Below the pieces are notes generated by a model. The model was not told the origin of the DNA. It worked only from the letters and a program-made list of their open reading frames with translations, and did no database searches. From Parabacteroides bouchesdurhonensis (GTDB taxonomy: Bacteria; Bacteroidota; Bacteroidia; Bacteroidales; Tannerellaceae), in NCBI RefSeq assembly GCF_900186615.1, contig NZ_LT896588.1, positions 3,162,347 to 3,226,346 on the forward strand: a stretch of DNA of 64,000 bases. Reading direction: 5' to 3'. Of the stretch, positions 54,719 to 63,218 are shown one piece after another. The position numbers were made by a program, and so were the translations under genes. The first letter of the stretch is position 1. The number at the start of each line of letters is the position of its first letter.

Positions 54719-56539
54719 TTATGCCTTCTTAAACGGGGTATATGCTTTACCACCGCCTTCAAATTCGGCATTCTTATAATATTCTACAAAAATCAGACGA
54801 AGCGGATGCACCAGTGAACTGATTGTACATAGACCTATATTAATAGTATGTCCAACTAAAAGGATGAACAACATCAATATGATACGCAATACAATGTTTA
54901 AACCATCTGTCATCGAAATTGCCAATGTATTAAATACACCGCCTAAAATAGCGCCTGTTAACCCGATTGCGAATAAACGGATATAAGACAACGTATCACC
55001 CAGCAAACCGGAAGCCATATTATACGTATTCCATAAACCGGTACCAAAATTCAAGAAAATATTCTTACCCGGTGAATTGTATAAATAGGCAACCAATAAT
55101 CCGGCTCCGCCTATTACATAAAATACCGTCATCATTGTATCTGATAAATGTACATTCAAGTACGGAAGACCAAATGCACATACCAACGACACAATAACAA
55201 ATACCCATGCAAACGGAGCAATACTATATTTCACGCCTCTCTGTATCTTGATCTTGAAGGCAGCCACACATTTACCAAAGATAATCTGAACCAAACCGAT
55301 GATTATAGAAAAAGTCATCAGGTTATCGCTATTTACGAAATAGTCTTTTACCTTCGACAAAGCAGGTACTTTTGCCAATTCGATACCGAAGAATGAACCC
55401 GTACAAGTCCCGACAATAAGAGCCGCAAGTCCCAAATATTGGAACAAGGTCAAGAATGGTTTATAATCTGCTTTTACTTTACGTTTTGCTATTGCACAAG
55501 CTATTATAAGCAATAAACCATAGCCTCCATCACCAAAACATAAACCGAAAAACAGCATAAAGAACGGTGCGAAAAACGGCGTAGGATCTAACTCTCCGTA
55601 GTTAGGCAAAGAGAACATCCGCGTAATAGGTTCATACAATCTATTAAACTTATTGTTACGCAATTTGATTGGCACTTTATCGCCGTCTTCAATCTCCAGC
55701 TCCTGGAAGAAATAACCTTGTTTTTCCAGCTCTTTTTCCATTGCAGGAGCATCTTCGGCAGGAACCCAACCTTCCAGCAGCATTAACTTATCAGCAGCCT
55801 GTTTATCCGTCTGGACTAAAGCGTTTATCAGATTAAATTCGTTCTGCAAATTCTTATCGAAGGCATCCAATGTCTTATAATCGTCGGATGCGCAACGTTT
55901 CAATTCGTTATCTACTTCTTCGATTTCTTTTAAACATTGCTCATGCCGGATAAGCAATTTAGCCATACCCATGGCAGGCATTTTAGGACGGTCGGCATCA
56001 ATATCTATTAATGTTCCTTCCTTGGTTACTGTAAGAAAATAAGTTACAGACTGGAAATTGTTTATCAGAAAAGCATTGTACAAATCTCCCCAAACAGGCT
56101 CATACTTGGCTGTCGGACAAGAAAAGAAGGTTACGTCATACCCTGCTCTTTTCAGGCGGTTAATATTTTGATAACTAAACTCACCCCAGATAGACATATA
56201 GTCTATATCTTTTTCCAAAGACTGTCTGTAAGCAAGAAGTTGAAGTTTCTTTTCTTGAAGCTCTTCAATCTTCTCCATTAGTTTCAATCCTTCTTTCTTA
56301 TCCAGTTCCCGAGCCGGAGCTAATTTAACATCTTTCTTTGCCGCATTCAGATTCTTGAAGAAACGCATTAACGTATTTACGCGTTTACGTTCGGCCAAAA
56401 GCTTTTGCAGATGTTCATCATCCGTTATGGATTTTGTTTCTTTAATATGAACAACGCCCAATCCACGCAACGTATTCAAGAAAGTATCATATTCTTTATG
56501 GTACACCATAAAGGCGTATTTACTCATCTTTACTATCAT
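54719..56539 (-). CDS. ntpI: V-type ATPase subunit I (a-like stator)
   Basis: The 606-residue protein has a long N-terminal cytoplasmic part with coiled coils (~1-310) and a C-terminal part with seven to eight membrane helices (ITRMFSLPNYGELDPTPFFA, MLFFGLCFGDGGYG). The essential Arg-containing helix is near LGDTLSYIRLFAIGLTGAIL. It is shorter than the archaeal subunit and close to other Bacteroides I subunits. It overlaps the D gene by 4 bp and lies 49 bp before K. It forms the ion half-channels with K. Confidence 0.94.
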   Translation of the reverse strand: MIVKMSKYAFMVYHKEYDTFLNTLRGLGVVHIKETKSITDDEHLQKLLAERKRVNTLMRFFKNLNAAKKDVKLAPARELDKKEGLKLMEKIEELQEKKLQLLAYRQSLEKDIDYMSIWGEFSYQNINRLKRAGYDVTFFSCPTAKYEPVWGDLYNAFLINNFQSVTYFLTVTKEGTLIDIDADRPKMPAMGMAKLLIRHEQCLKEIEEVDNELKRCASDDYKTLDAFDKNLQNEFNLINALVQTDKQAADKLMLLEGWVPAEDAPAMEKELEKQGYFFQELEIEDGDKVPIKLRNNKFNRLYEPITRMFSLPNYGELDPTPFFAPFFMLFFGLCFGDGGYGLLLIIACAIAKRKVKADYKPFLTLFQYLGLAALIVGTCTGSFFGIELAKVPALSKVKDYFVNSDNLMTFSIIIGLVQIIFGKCVAAFKIKIQRGVKYSIAPFAWVFVIVSLVCAFGLPYLNVHLSDTMMTVFYVIGGAGLLVAYLYNSPGKNIFLNFGTGLWNTYNMASGLLGDTLSYIRLFAIGLTGAILGGVFNTLAISMTDGLNIVLRIILMLFILLVGHTINIGLCTISSLVHPLRLIFVEYYKNAEFEGGGKAYTPFKKA

Positions 56540-57159
56540 ACTTCAGCCTCCTCTTTTTCTTCTTTTGCTTTACGCTTTTCCTGATTAGCCCGCATGATCT
56601 TCTGTGATGATTTAGACAAACTTTCTTCGTCTTCCATAAATCGTTTCACTTTACGAATCGCATCTTTATATCCCGGAATCTGTACTTTCTCAAAAAGATT
56701 CACTTTCTGAGTTGTCTTTTTCCTCGCATGCTCCAGTAACTCCAGCTTCATACTTGAAAATTCAGCTTCTATACCGGTTCTTGCCAACTTCTTTAATAAC
56801 TCTATGCCATCTGTAAACCAAGCAGGAGTATTAAATAAGCTATAGTGTCCTATCTCAAATTGTATCTCGTTAAGTAGAGGAACTACCACGCCGGCAATCT
56901 TCTTTGTAGATAAAGTTACATCTTTTACCCTTATCAGTTCAGGATTAAACTCATTCCACAAAGCAACCATATTTTCGTAACTCTGAATCTCATTTTCAAG
57001 CTGAAGTTCCAATTTATTCACTTCATCCTTCGTGCGCTTCACTTCGATACGCAATGCACTTTCCTTGCTCTTGATAGTAGGCAGGGAACGCTCACGCATT
57101 TTCAGTTGCTTTTCCAGTTGCTGAAGTGATGTTTTATTATATTGAAACTTTATTGCCAT
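56536..57159 (-). CDS. ntpD: V-type ATPase subunit D, central stalk
   Basis: The 207-residue helical protein begins IKFQYNKTSLQQLEKQLKMR and has the long N- and C-terminal coiled coils of a D/gamma-like rotor shaft. The tail ends with ANQEKRKAKEEKEE. It is the axle within the A3B3 ring. The preceding gap to B holds a palindrome array. Confidence 0.93.
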   Translation of the reverse strand: MAIKFQYNKTSLQQLEKQLKMRERSLPTIKSKESALRIEVKRTKDEVNKLELQLENEIQSYENMVALWNEFNPELIRVKDVTLSTKKIAGVVVPLLNEIQFEIGHYSLFNTPAWFTDGIELLKKLARTGIEAEFSSMKLELLEHARKKTTQKVNLFEKVQIPGYKDAIRKVKRFMEDEESLSKSSQKIMRANQEKRKAKEEKEEAEV

Positions 57160-57172
57160 ATTAATATGTTTT

Positions 57173-57238
57173 AGATTCCATTCGGAAGAAAATTAAATTT
57201 CTCTCGGAAGAAATTATAATTTCATTCGGAAGGAATTA
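57173..57238. repeat. 22-bp phased palindrome array, family B, in the V-ATPase operon
   Basis: Three units centred at 57183.5, 57205.5 and 57227.5 have exactly 22-bp spacing. Cores are ATTCCATTCGGAAGAAAAT, AATTTCTCTCGGAAGAAATT and AATTTCATTCGGAAGGAATT. The last three bases of the third unit are the stop codon of subunit B, so the array begins within or just after that gene. It occupies nearly all of the B-D gap. Confidence 0.9.
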
Positions 57239-58555
57239 TTTCGGCCAATATTTATCTACCAATGCTTGTTTGATATTTACCTCCGCCGGAGTGAAATAAT
57301 GAGCAAACAGATTCCATGCCACATCAAGCATTTCTGTTGTATTCAAATTAACATCAATAGCAAGAAGTTTAGATGAATAATCTTTTGCAAAAGCCAGTGT
57401 ACGATTATCGTAATCGGTCAGGTCAAAACCATTCTCCAGTTTAGTTTTTGCATTCGCAGCATCTGCATACAAACGAACGGCAGCATTCATCACTTGCGGA
57501 TGGTCTTCACGTGTCTTCTTTCCCGTTACCAGCTGTTTCAAACGAGACAAGCTTCGGAATGGGTCAACAATAACCTTTCCTACATCGCTATCGCGGCGAA
57601 GATACAACTGACCTTCGGTAATATAACCGGTATTATCAGGAACTGCATGCGTAATATCACCACCAGACAACGTTGTCACAGCAATAATCGTAATAGAACC
57701 GCCGGCAGGGAACTGAACAGCCTTTTCATAAATCTTAGCCAAATCAGAATACAATGAACCCGGCATTGAGTCTTTTGAAGGAATCTGGTCCATACGGTTA
57801 GACACAATAGCCAAAGCATCCGCATAATTAGTCATATCCGTTAGCAGTACCAGTACTTTTTCATTCTTCTGTACAGCAAAATATTCAGCTGCGGAAAGAG
57901 CCATATCCGGAATCAGGATACGCTCTACAGAAGGGTCTTCCGTCGTATTGATAAAGCTTACAATACGGTCTAATGCACCAGCGTTACTAAATGTATTCTT
58001 AAAGAACAGATAGTCATCATTTGTCATACCCATACCACCTAAGATAATCTTATCGGACTGAGCACGCAAAGCCACCATCGCCATTACCTGGTTGAAAGGT
58101 TGGTCCGGATCGGCAAAGAACGGAATCTTCTGTCCGGTTACCAATGTATTGTTCAAGTCGATACCTGCAATACCTGTAGCAATCAATTCTGAGGGTTGTT
58201 GACGACGAACCGGATTCACAGACGGGCCACCGATTTCCACTTCTTTACCTTCGGGTATCGGACCTCCGTCAATCGGATCGCCATAAGCATTGAAGAAACG
58301 GCCGGCCAACTGATCGCCAACTTTCAAAGAAGGAGCTTTGCCCATAAATACCACTTCCGCATTAGTACGGATACCTTCCGTACCGGAGAATACCTGCAAC
58401 GTTACTTCGTCGCCAATAATCTTTACCACCTGAGCCAGTTTTCCGTCAACAGAGGCTAGCTCATCATACCCAACACCTGTTGCTTTCAACGAACAAGTTG
58501 CTTTTGTTATTTGGGTAATCTTTGTATATATTTTTTGAAATGCTTTTGTTGCCAT
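57236..58555 (-). CDS. ntpB: V-type ATPase subunit B
   Basis: The 439-residue noncatalytic subunit lacks a standard Walker A; the equivalent region is TGQKIPFFADPD. It carries GMGMTNDDYLFFKNTF, AEYFAVQKNEKVLVLLTDMTNYADAL, the arginine finger region MPGSLYSDLAKIYEKA and the TIIAVTTLSGGDITHAVPD loop. It alternates with A in the hexamer. Its stop codon lies in a palindrome repeat. Confidence 0.97.
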   Translation of the reverse strand: MATKAFQKIYTKITQITKATCSLKATGVGYDELASVDGKLAQVVKIIGDEVTLQVFSGTEGIRTNAEVVFMGKAPSLKVGDQLAGRFFNAYGDPIDGGPIPEGKEVEIGGPSVNPVRRQQPSELIATGIAGIDLNNTLVTGQKIPFFADPDQPFNQVMAMVALRAQSDKIILGGMGMTNDDYLFFKNTFSNAGALDRIVSFINTTEDPSVERILIPDMALSAAEYFAVQKNEKVLVLLTDMTNYADALAIVSNRMDQIPSKDSMPGSLYSDLAKIYEKAVQFPAGGSITIIAVTTLSGGDITHAVPDNTGYITEGQLYLRRDSDVGKVIVDPFRSLSRLKQLVTGKKTREDHPQVMNAAVRLYADAANAKTKLENGFDLTDYDNRTLAFAKDYSSKLLAIDVNLNTTEMLDVAWNLFAHYFTPAEVNIKQALVDKYWPK

Positions 58556-58579
58556 AATCTTGTTTTTAGTTGACAGTTA

Positions 58580-60337
58580 TCATTGTTCAACTCGTTCTTT
58601 AATTAATTCATCCAATTCGGTATTGAACTTCTTAAACTGATCGCTCTCATATTCAGAGTAGTTCATTTGTTTGAACAAGTTAATCATCTTCTTAAAGTAT
58701 TCCATTACTTCAAGGAAGGTATCGAACTTAAAATCAGCGCGACAGATATTTACAACCTTATCCAGCATAAACTCCTGACGAGCCAATGGAGTAACAGCAT
58801 CAATAGCATCGAAAGCATCTTGCTGCAATATTACGAAGTCAATCAATTCAGATTTCCAAAACGTAACGTGATATTCTACAGGTACGCCATCATCACCTAA
58901 AATGTTGATCTGTTCTGCAATTTCCTTACCACGCAACATACGGGTCTTAATTTCATTTACCTTTTCAATCCATGCCGGAGAAATATGCTGGGCAATGTAT
59001 TCCTGAAATTCAGGATATTCCAGATATTTAGAATAACTTTCAATTGGATTGACAGCCGGATAACGTTTGCGGTCTGCACGCTCCTGCTCTAAGGCATAGA
59101 AACAACGAGCTACTTTCTTGGTATTTTCCGTTACCGGTTCTTTCAGGTTACCACCAGCCGGCGATACAGTACCAATAAATGTTACAGAACCCGTTGAACC
59201 ATTATTTAAATGAACAAAACCTGCGCGTGCATAGAAATTAGCCACAATTGCAGACAAGTCCATTGGGAACGCATCCGGTCCGGGAAGTTCTTCCAGACGA
59301 TTGGACATCTCACGAAGAGCCTGTGCCCAACGAGAAGTAGAATCCGCCATCAATAACACCTTTAATCCCATGCTCCGGTAATATTCAGCAATAGTCATCG
59401 CGGTATATACAGAAGCTTCACGGGCGGCAACCGGCATATTTGAAGTATTGGCAATAATAATAGTACGTTCCATTAACTTACGGCCTGTATGCGGGTCAAT
59501 CAATTCCGGAAATTCGGTAAAGATTTCCACAACTTCGTTTGCACGTTCACCGCAAGCGGCAATAATAACAATGTCAGCTTCCGCTTGTTTGGAAATGGCA
59601 TGCTGAAGCACAGTCTTACCCGTACCGAACGGACCAGGAATGAATCCCGTACCACCTTCTACTATCGGATTTACAGTATCAATAGTACGCACGCCTGTTT
59701 CCAACAATTTGAATGGACGCGGTTTTTCTTTATAACAGGTAATAGCTTTCTTTACCGGCCATTTCTGAATCATTGTTACATTCACATCTTTGCCAGATTC
59801 ATCTGTCAAAACAGCCATTGTATCATTGATGGTATATTGTCCGGCCTCTGCCACAGATTTTACAGTGTAAGTTCCTTCAAAAGTAAAAGGCACCATAATC
59901 TTATGGGGCTGGAAGTTTTCATCCACTTCACCCAGCCAGTCTCCGGCATTTACTTTATCACCAACTTTCGCTAATGGTTTAAATTCCCATTTTTTATCAT
60001 TATCCAACGCAAAAGTATAGTCTCCACGTTTCAGGAAAACGCCATCCATCTTGTCCAGGTCATTCTGCAAACCATCATAGTTGCGAGACAGCATACCCGG
60101 ACCAAGCGTAACTTCCAGCATATGTCCATGGAACTCGGCTTCATCGCCTACACGCATACCACGTGTACTTTCAAATACCTGTACAAAGGCATTCTTACCT
60201 ATTACCTTAATTACTTCCGCCATCAGCTTTACGCCCCCAACGGAAATGTAACAGATTTCATTTTGAGAAACCGGCCCATCCACCTCTACGGTTACCAGGT
60301 TGGATACGATTCCTTTTACAATTCCTTTCGTAGCCAT
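58580..60337 (-). CDS. ntpA: V-type ATPase catalytic subunit A
   Basis: The 585-residue subunit has the N-terminal barrel, the extra bulge domain (~110-190) that marks V/A-type A subunits, and Walker A GPFGTGKT (235-242). The catalytic Glu follows in IIAACGERANEVVE, and MADSTSRWAQALREMSNRLEELP is the classic signature. At 585 residues it fits Bacteroidetes A subunits. It hydrolyses or synthesises ATP together with B. Confidence 0.97.
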   Translation of the reverse strand: MATKGIVKGIVSNLVTVEVDGPVSQNEICYISVGGVKLMAEVIKVIGKNAFVQVFESTRGMRVGDEAEFHGHMLEVTLGPGMLSRNYDGLQNDLDKMDGVFLKRGDYTFALDNDKKWEFKPLAKVGDKVNAGDWLGEVDENFQPHKIMVPFTFEGTYTVKSVAEAGQYTINDTMAVLTDESGKDVNVTMIQKWPVKKAITCYKEKPRPFKLLETGVRTIDTVNPIVEGGTGFIPGPFGTGKTVLQHAISKQAEADIVIIAACGERANEVVEIFTEFPELIDPHTGRKLMERTIIIANTSNMPVAAREASVYTAMTIAEYYRSMGLKVLLMADSTSRWAQALREMSNRLEELPGPDAFPMDLSAIVANFYARAGFVHLNNGSTGSVTFIGTVSPAGGNLKEPVTENTKKVARCFYALEQERADRKRYPAVNPIESYSKYLEYPEFQEYIAQHISPAWIEKVNEIKTRMLRGKEIAEQINILGDDGVPVEYHVTFWKSELIDFVILQQDAFDAIDAVTPLARQEFMLDKVVNICRADFKFDTFLEVMEYFKKMINLFKQMNYSEYESDQFKKFNTELDELIKERVEQ

Positions 60338-60339
60338 AA

Positions 60340-61218
60340 TTATTTATTATTGTTTCTTTTAAATTCTTCCAACGCATTCTCACTGCCATTCTTCATTGCG
60401 CCTACTATCTCACGGAAAGTCTTCTCACCTGTTGTTTTATCAAGGGTAACCCATCGTTCTATCATTTCTAATTTCAACAAATATGCAAAAACACTTTCTA
60501 TATCAAATGTCTTGAAAAAAGTATTCTCATCAAGCCATTTCCATTTCAGAAGGTCTACTTTCTTTTCACGCACCATCAAGTCCGATTCTTCAGCAATGCG
60601 TTGTACCTCGGGCAAATAATCAACGGTATCTCCCAAACCAAAATCACGGGCATTGGATGTACGGATACTTTCAGCAACTTCGTTATGCCCGATTATATAA
60701 TCCGATTTATCAAGTCCATATTTACGACACGTAATAGCCGTAAGCATATTATTGATATTCAAATTAAGCTCAAACCAATCCGCTACAAACTTATTTCCGC
60801 AATTCATTGCATAATCATAATATAAAGCAGCTAAACGGTCTTCCCACGAAATATATACTTTTTCTCCTTTTACATCTGTTGCTTCTTCGGCAAGGTAGAG
60901 TTTGAAAAACTCCTCAATATATGGAGGGATATGTTCATTTTTAGGAGGTTTTTCTTCGTCTTTCAACGCTTTATACAAATCGTTGAATTCTTCATATGTT
61001 ATTCTTCCCCTCGAATCCGAGTCACGATCCGGATATTTGACATGCGACACCACATTCCCATTCTCATATTTGAGAAAGAACAGGTCTATCAACTTCCGGT
61101 CTGCTTTAGATAATTGACCTTCTATCTCTTTTCTGAATTCAGAGACAGAATATGTCATTTTACTATCATCTAATGCAATATTAGGAAGTCCTGCAATTAA
61201 GTAATAATATTTGCTCAT
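60340..61218 (-). CDS. DUF2764 protein, probable V-ATPase subunit C equivalent
   Basis: The 292-residue protein lies between E and A, where subunit C is coded in archaeal and bacterial V-ATPase operons. It begins with MSKYYYLIAGLPNIALDD, is strongly helical and acidic, and belongs to DUF2764, which is confined to Bacteroidota and relatives. C subunits connect the central stalk to the membrane ring. The assignment is by position and by helical build, not by clear similarity that I can see. It is 2 bp from both E and A. Confidence 0.82.
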   Translation of the reverse strand: MSKYYYLIAGLPNIALDDSKMTYSVSEFRKEIEGQLSKADRKLIDLFFLKYENGNVVSHVKYPDRDSDSRGRITYEEFNDLYKALKDEEKPPKNEHIPPYIEEFFKLYLAEEATDVKGEKVYISWEDRLAALYYDYAMNCGNKFVADWFELNLNINNMLTAITCRKYGLDKSDYIIGHNEVAESIRTSNARDFGLGDTVDYLPEVQRIAEESDLMVREKKVDLLKWKWLDENTFFKTFDIESVFAYLLKLEMIERWVTLDKTTGEKTFREIVGAMKNGSENALEEFKRNNNK

Positions 61219-61220
61219 AA

Positions 61221-61811
61221 TCAGAACAGCATTTCTACCAATTGAGGACGAAGAAATTCTTTAAAAAATGCCACAAATTCATCTTCACCGAAAGTGACTT
61301 TATAAGAACCGTCGGCCGGAACGATCGTGAAAAATGTTTCTTTACCGTTTACCTTTTCTATTTTAATGCCTTTATTCAATAGCTCTTTCGCATTCGCTTC
61401 AAAATATTTGGTAAGAGCTTCCGCATCGCCGGATTGGATTGTGAGAGCTTCGTTTTTAGCCCATTCCTTTGTCATATCCAAAATAACTTTCTGCATGAAA
61501 TCTTTATCAGAAACAGCAGCTTGTACATTTGAAGAAGCAATCTCTCCGGTAATAAGGTTTACCACTTCGCTCTTCAATGCTTCTACAGATTGGGTAGCAA
61601 ACAATTTCAGCTCTGCTTCCGTGTTTTTCTTCAATTCGGAAGATTGTTTCTCAGCAGCAGCAACAATACGTTTTGCTTCTGCCTCTGCTTCGCTGATAAT
61701 AGCTTGTTTTTGTGCATTAGCGTCGGCAATAATCCGTCCTGCTTCTTCATTTCCTTTTTCTACTCCTTCACGGTAGATTTTGTCGGTCAGTTCCTGAATT
61801 TTTGTATCCAT
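61221..61811 (-). CDS. ntpE: V-type ATPase subunit E, peripheral stalk
   Basis: The 196-residue protein has a long N-terminal helix (IQELTDKIYREGVEKGNEEA, IIADANAQKQAIISEAEAEA) and a C-terminal globular domain. This fits the E subunit of the peripheral stalk. It is the first gene of the operon E-DUF2764-A-B-D-I-K; no F or G subunit is coded here. F may be missing or elsewhere. Confidence 0.92.
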   Translation of the reverse strand: MDTKIQELTDKIYREGVEKGNEEAGRIIADANAQKQAIISEAEAEAKRIVAAAEKQSSELKKNTEAELKLFATQSVEALKSEVVNLITGEIASSNVQAAVSDKDFMQKVILDMTKEWAKNEALTIQSGDAEALTKYFEANAKELLNKGIKIEKVNGKETFFTIVPADGSYKVTFGEDEFVAFFKEFLRPQLVEMLF

Positions 61812-61859
61812 TTCCTTTATATTATTATAAGTTATATTTCATTGTATAATAAACGTCCA

Positions 61860-61867
61860 CAAAGTTA
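61860..61867 (-). promoter_or_regulatory. -7 box of the V-ATPase operon
   Basis: The minus strand reads TAACTTTG, an exact match 48 bp before the E start. A -33 box is not clear. Confidence 0.5.
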
Positions 61868-61939
61868 TTCTTTTCCATGTATAAACCTTGAAATAAATGT
61901 GAAATCAAACTAAAAAATAACTCTATTCAGATTAATTTG

Positions 61940-61947
61940 TACATTTG
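61940..61947 (+). promoter_or_regulatory. -7 box of the GNAT gene
   Basis: TACATTTG, exact, 21 bp before the start codon at 61969. Confidence 0.5.
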
Positions 61948-61968
61948 TTCGTCTAAAATTAATATAAT

Positions 61969-62472
61969 ATGTTCTCAATCAAAAAAGCAACTGTCGACGA
62001 CTCTTCGACAATCCATTCACTTGCATCACGAACATGGTCTGATACATATGGAAATATTCTATCCAAGGAGCAATTAGAGTATATGTTCGACATGATGTAT
62101 GCTCCGGAAAACATCCTAAAACAAATGAATGAGTTACATCACCAATATTTCATTATATATAACAATGGTGAACCATCCGGTTATTTATCCATTGAAAAGA
62201 AAGAAGATGGCTTATTCAATTTTCAGAAAATATACTCATTACCGGAGATACACGGGAGTGGTATCGGCAGATATATAATTGAACAAGGTATTGCTTATTT
62301 AAAGAATACTTATCCTACACCTTTTACGATTGAGTTATATGTAAACCGTCACAATCCGGCTGTCGGTTTTTATAAGCACATGGGATTCAAAGAAGTTGCG
62401 ACGCGCGACCATCATATTGGCAATGGATATTATATGAATGATTATATAATGGAAATAAGAATTGATGATTAA
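61969..62472 (+). CDS. GNAT-family N-acetyltransferase
   Basis: The 167-residue enzyme has the GNAT fold: FSIKKATVDDSSTIHSLASRTW, the acetyl-CoA loop PEIHGSGIGRYIIEQGI (R/Q-x-x-G-x-G/A), then LYVNRHNPAVGFYKHMGFKEV. The substrate is unknown; proteins of this size act on protein N termini, antibiotics or small amines. It is divergent from the V-ATPase operon and stands alone. Confidence 0.92.
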   Translation: MFSIKKATVDDSSTIHSLASRTWSDTYGNILSKEQLEYMFDMMYAPENILKQMNELHHQYFIIYNNGEPSGYLSIEKKEDGLFNFQKIYSLPEIHGSGIGRYIIEQGIAYLKNTYPTPFTIELYVNRHNPAVGFYKHMGFKEVATRDHHIGNGYYMNDYIMEIRIDD

Positions 62473-62524
62473 TTTATTTTCTTCTTTATATCATATATTT
62501 CTCTTTTATTTTAGAATTTTGTTA

Positions 62525-62532
62525 TAACTTTG
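62525..62532 (+). promoter_or_regulatory. -7 box of the ABM lipoprotein gene
   Basis: TAACTTTG, exact, 39 bp before the start codon. Confidence 0.45.
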
Positions 62533-62571
62533 TCGAAAAATATATCTCTTTGACTTATAAATATAGGTAAT

Positions 62572-62979
62572 ATGAAAAAGATTGTAATGTTTTTAATGGC
62601 AATAGCCATGATAGGAATTATTTCATGTAATAACACCTCTAAACAAAATGAGTCTATGGACAAGAATAGTGCAGAAAAAGAAACGGTTGTTCCTAAAAAG
62701 GACAAAAAGACAATTGTTTGCCGCGTATTGGTAAAAGAAGGTCAGGAAATTGCATTTATAGACGTTGCTCAAAAACTGGTTGATGCTACGCGTCAGGAGG
62801 CCGGTAATATAAGCTATAATCTATACCAATCTCCTTTCGATCCACAATCATTCATCTTTTATGAAGAATATAAAGATGATGACGCATTTAATTTTCACGC
62901 AAACTCAGAACATTTTAAGGCTTTCGCAGCGGCTATCCCCGATATGCTTGCCGCAGACCTGAATATTGAACAGTTCTAA
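62572..62979 (+). CDS. ABM-domain lipoprotein (YgiN-like monooxygenase fold)
   Basis: The 135-residue protein has a lipoprotein signal ending IGIISC, a ~25-residue Asn/Ser/Lys linker, and an ABM dimeric alpha-beta barrel (~46-135; IVCRVLVKEGQEIAFIDVAQ, EAGNISYNLYQSP, FIFYEEYKDDDAFNFHANSEHF). The domain occurs in quinol and heme-degrading monooxygenases, often without cofactor. It would sit on the periplasmic face of a membrane. It is followed by a perfect terminator. Confidence 0.9.
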   Translation: MKKIVMFLMAIAMIGIISCNNTSKQNESMDKNSAEKETVVPKKDKKTIVCRVLVKEGQEIAFIDVAQKLVDATRQEAGNISYNLYQSPFDPQSFIFYEEYKDDDAFNFHANSEHFKAFAAAIPDMLAADLNIEQF

Positions 62980-63001
62980 AAAAGCACTGCAGTCTCTTAT
63001 A

Positions 63002-63045
63002 CAGGGATGTGTTAAAAGTAACTTTTAACACATCCCTGTTTTTTT
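63002..63045 (+). terminator. Rho-independent terminator of the ABM gene
   Basis: CAGGGATGTGTTAAAAGT pairs with ACTTTTAACACATCCCTG with almost no loop, followed by seven Ts. Confidence 0.92.
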
Positions 63046-63174
63046 ACCCTTCATACAATATACATCCTCTTCCAATGAAAAACATTGATTATACGCAATG
63101 ATAACAAAACCACCGGCACACTATTCTTCTGCTTTATAACAGGCTATTTATTTTACATTATGATTCAAAATACG

Positions 63175-63182
63175 TATATTTG
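63175..63182 (+). promoter_or_regulatory. -7 box of the oxidoreductase gene
   Basis: TATATTTG is exact, with TTTA 19 bp upstream (63152-63155). It lies ~37 bp before the start codon. Confidence 0.55.
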
Positions 63183-63218
63183 TCTTCAATTCTGAATAAT
63201 GAATCTTTTATCAATAAC

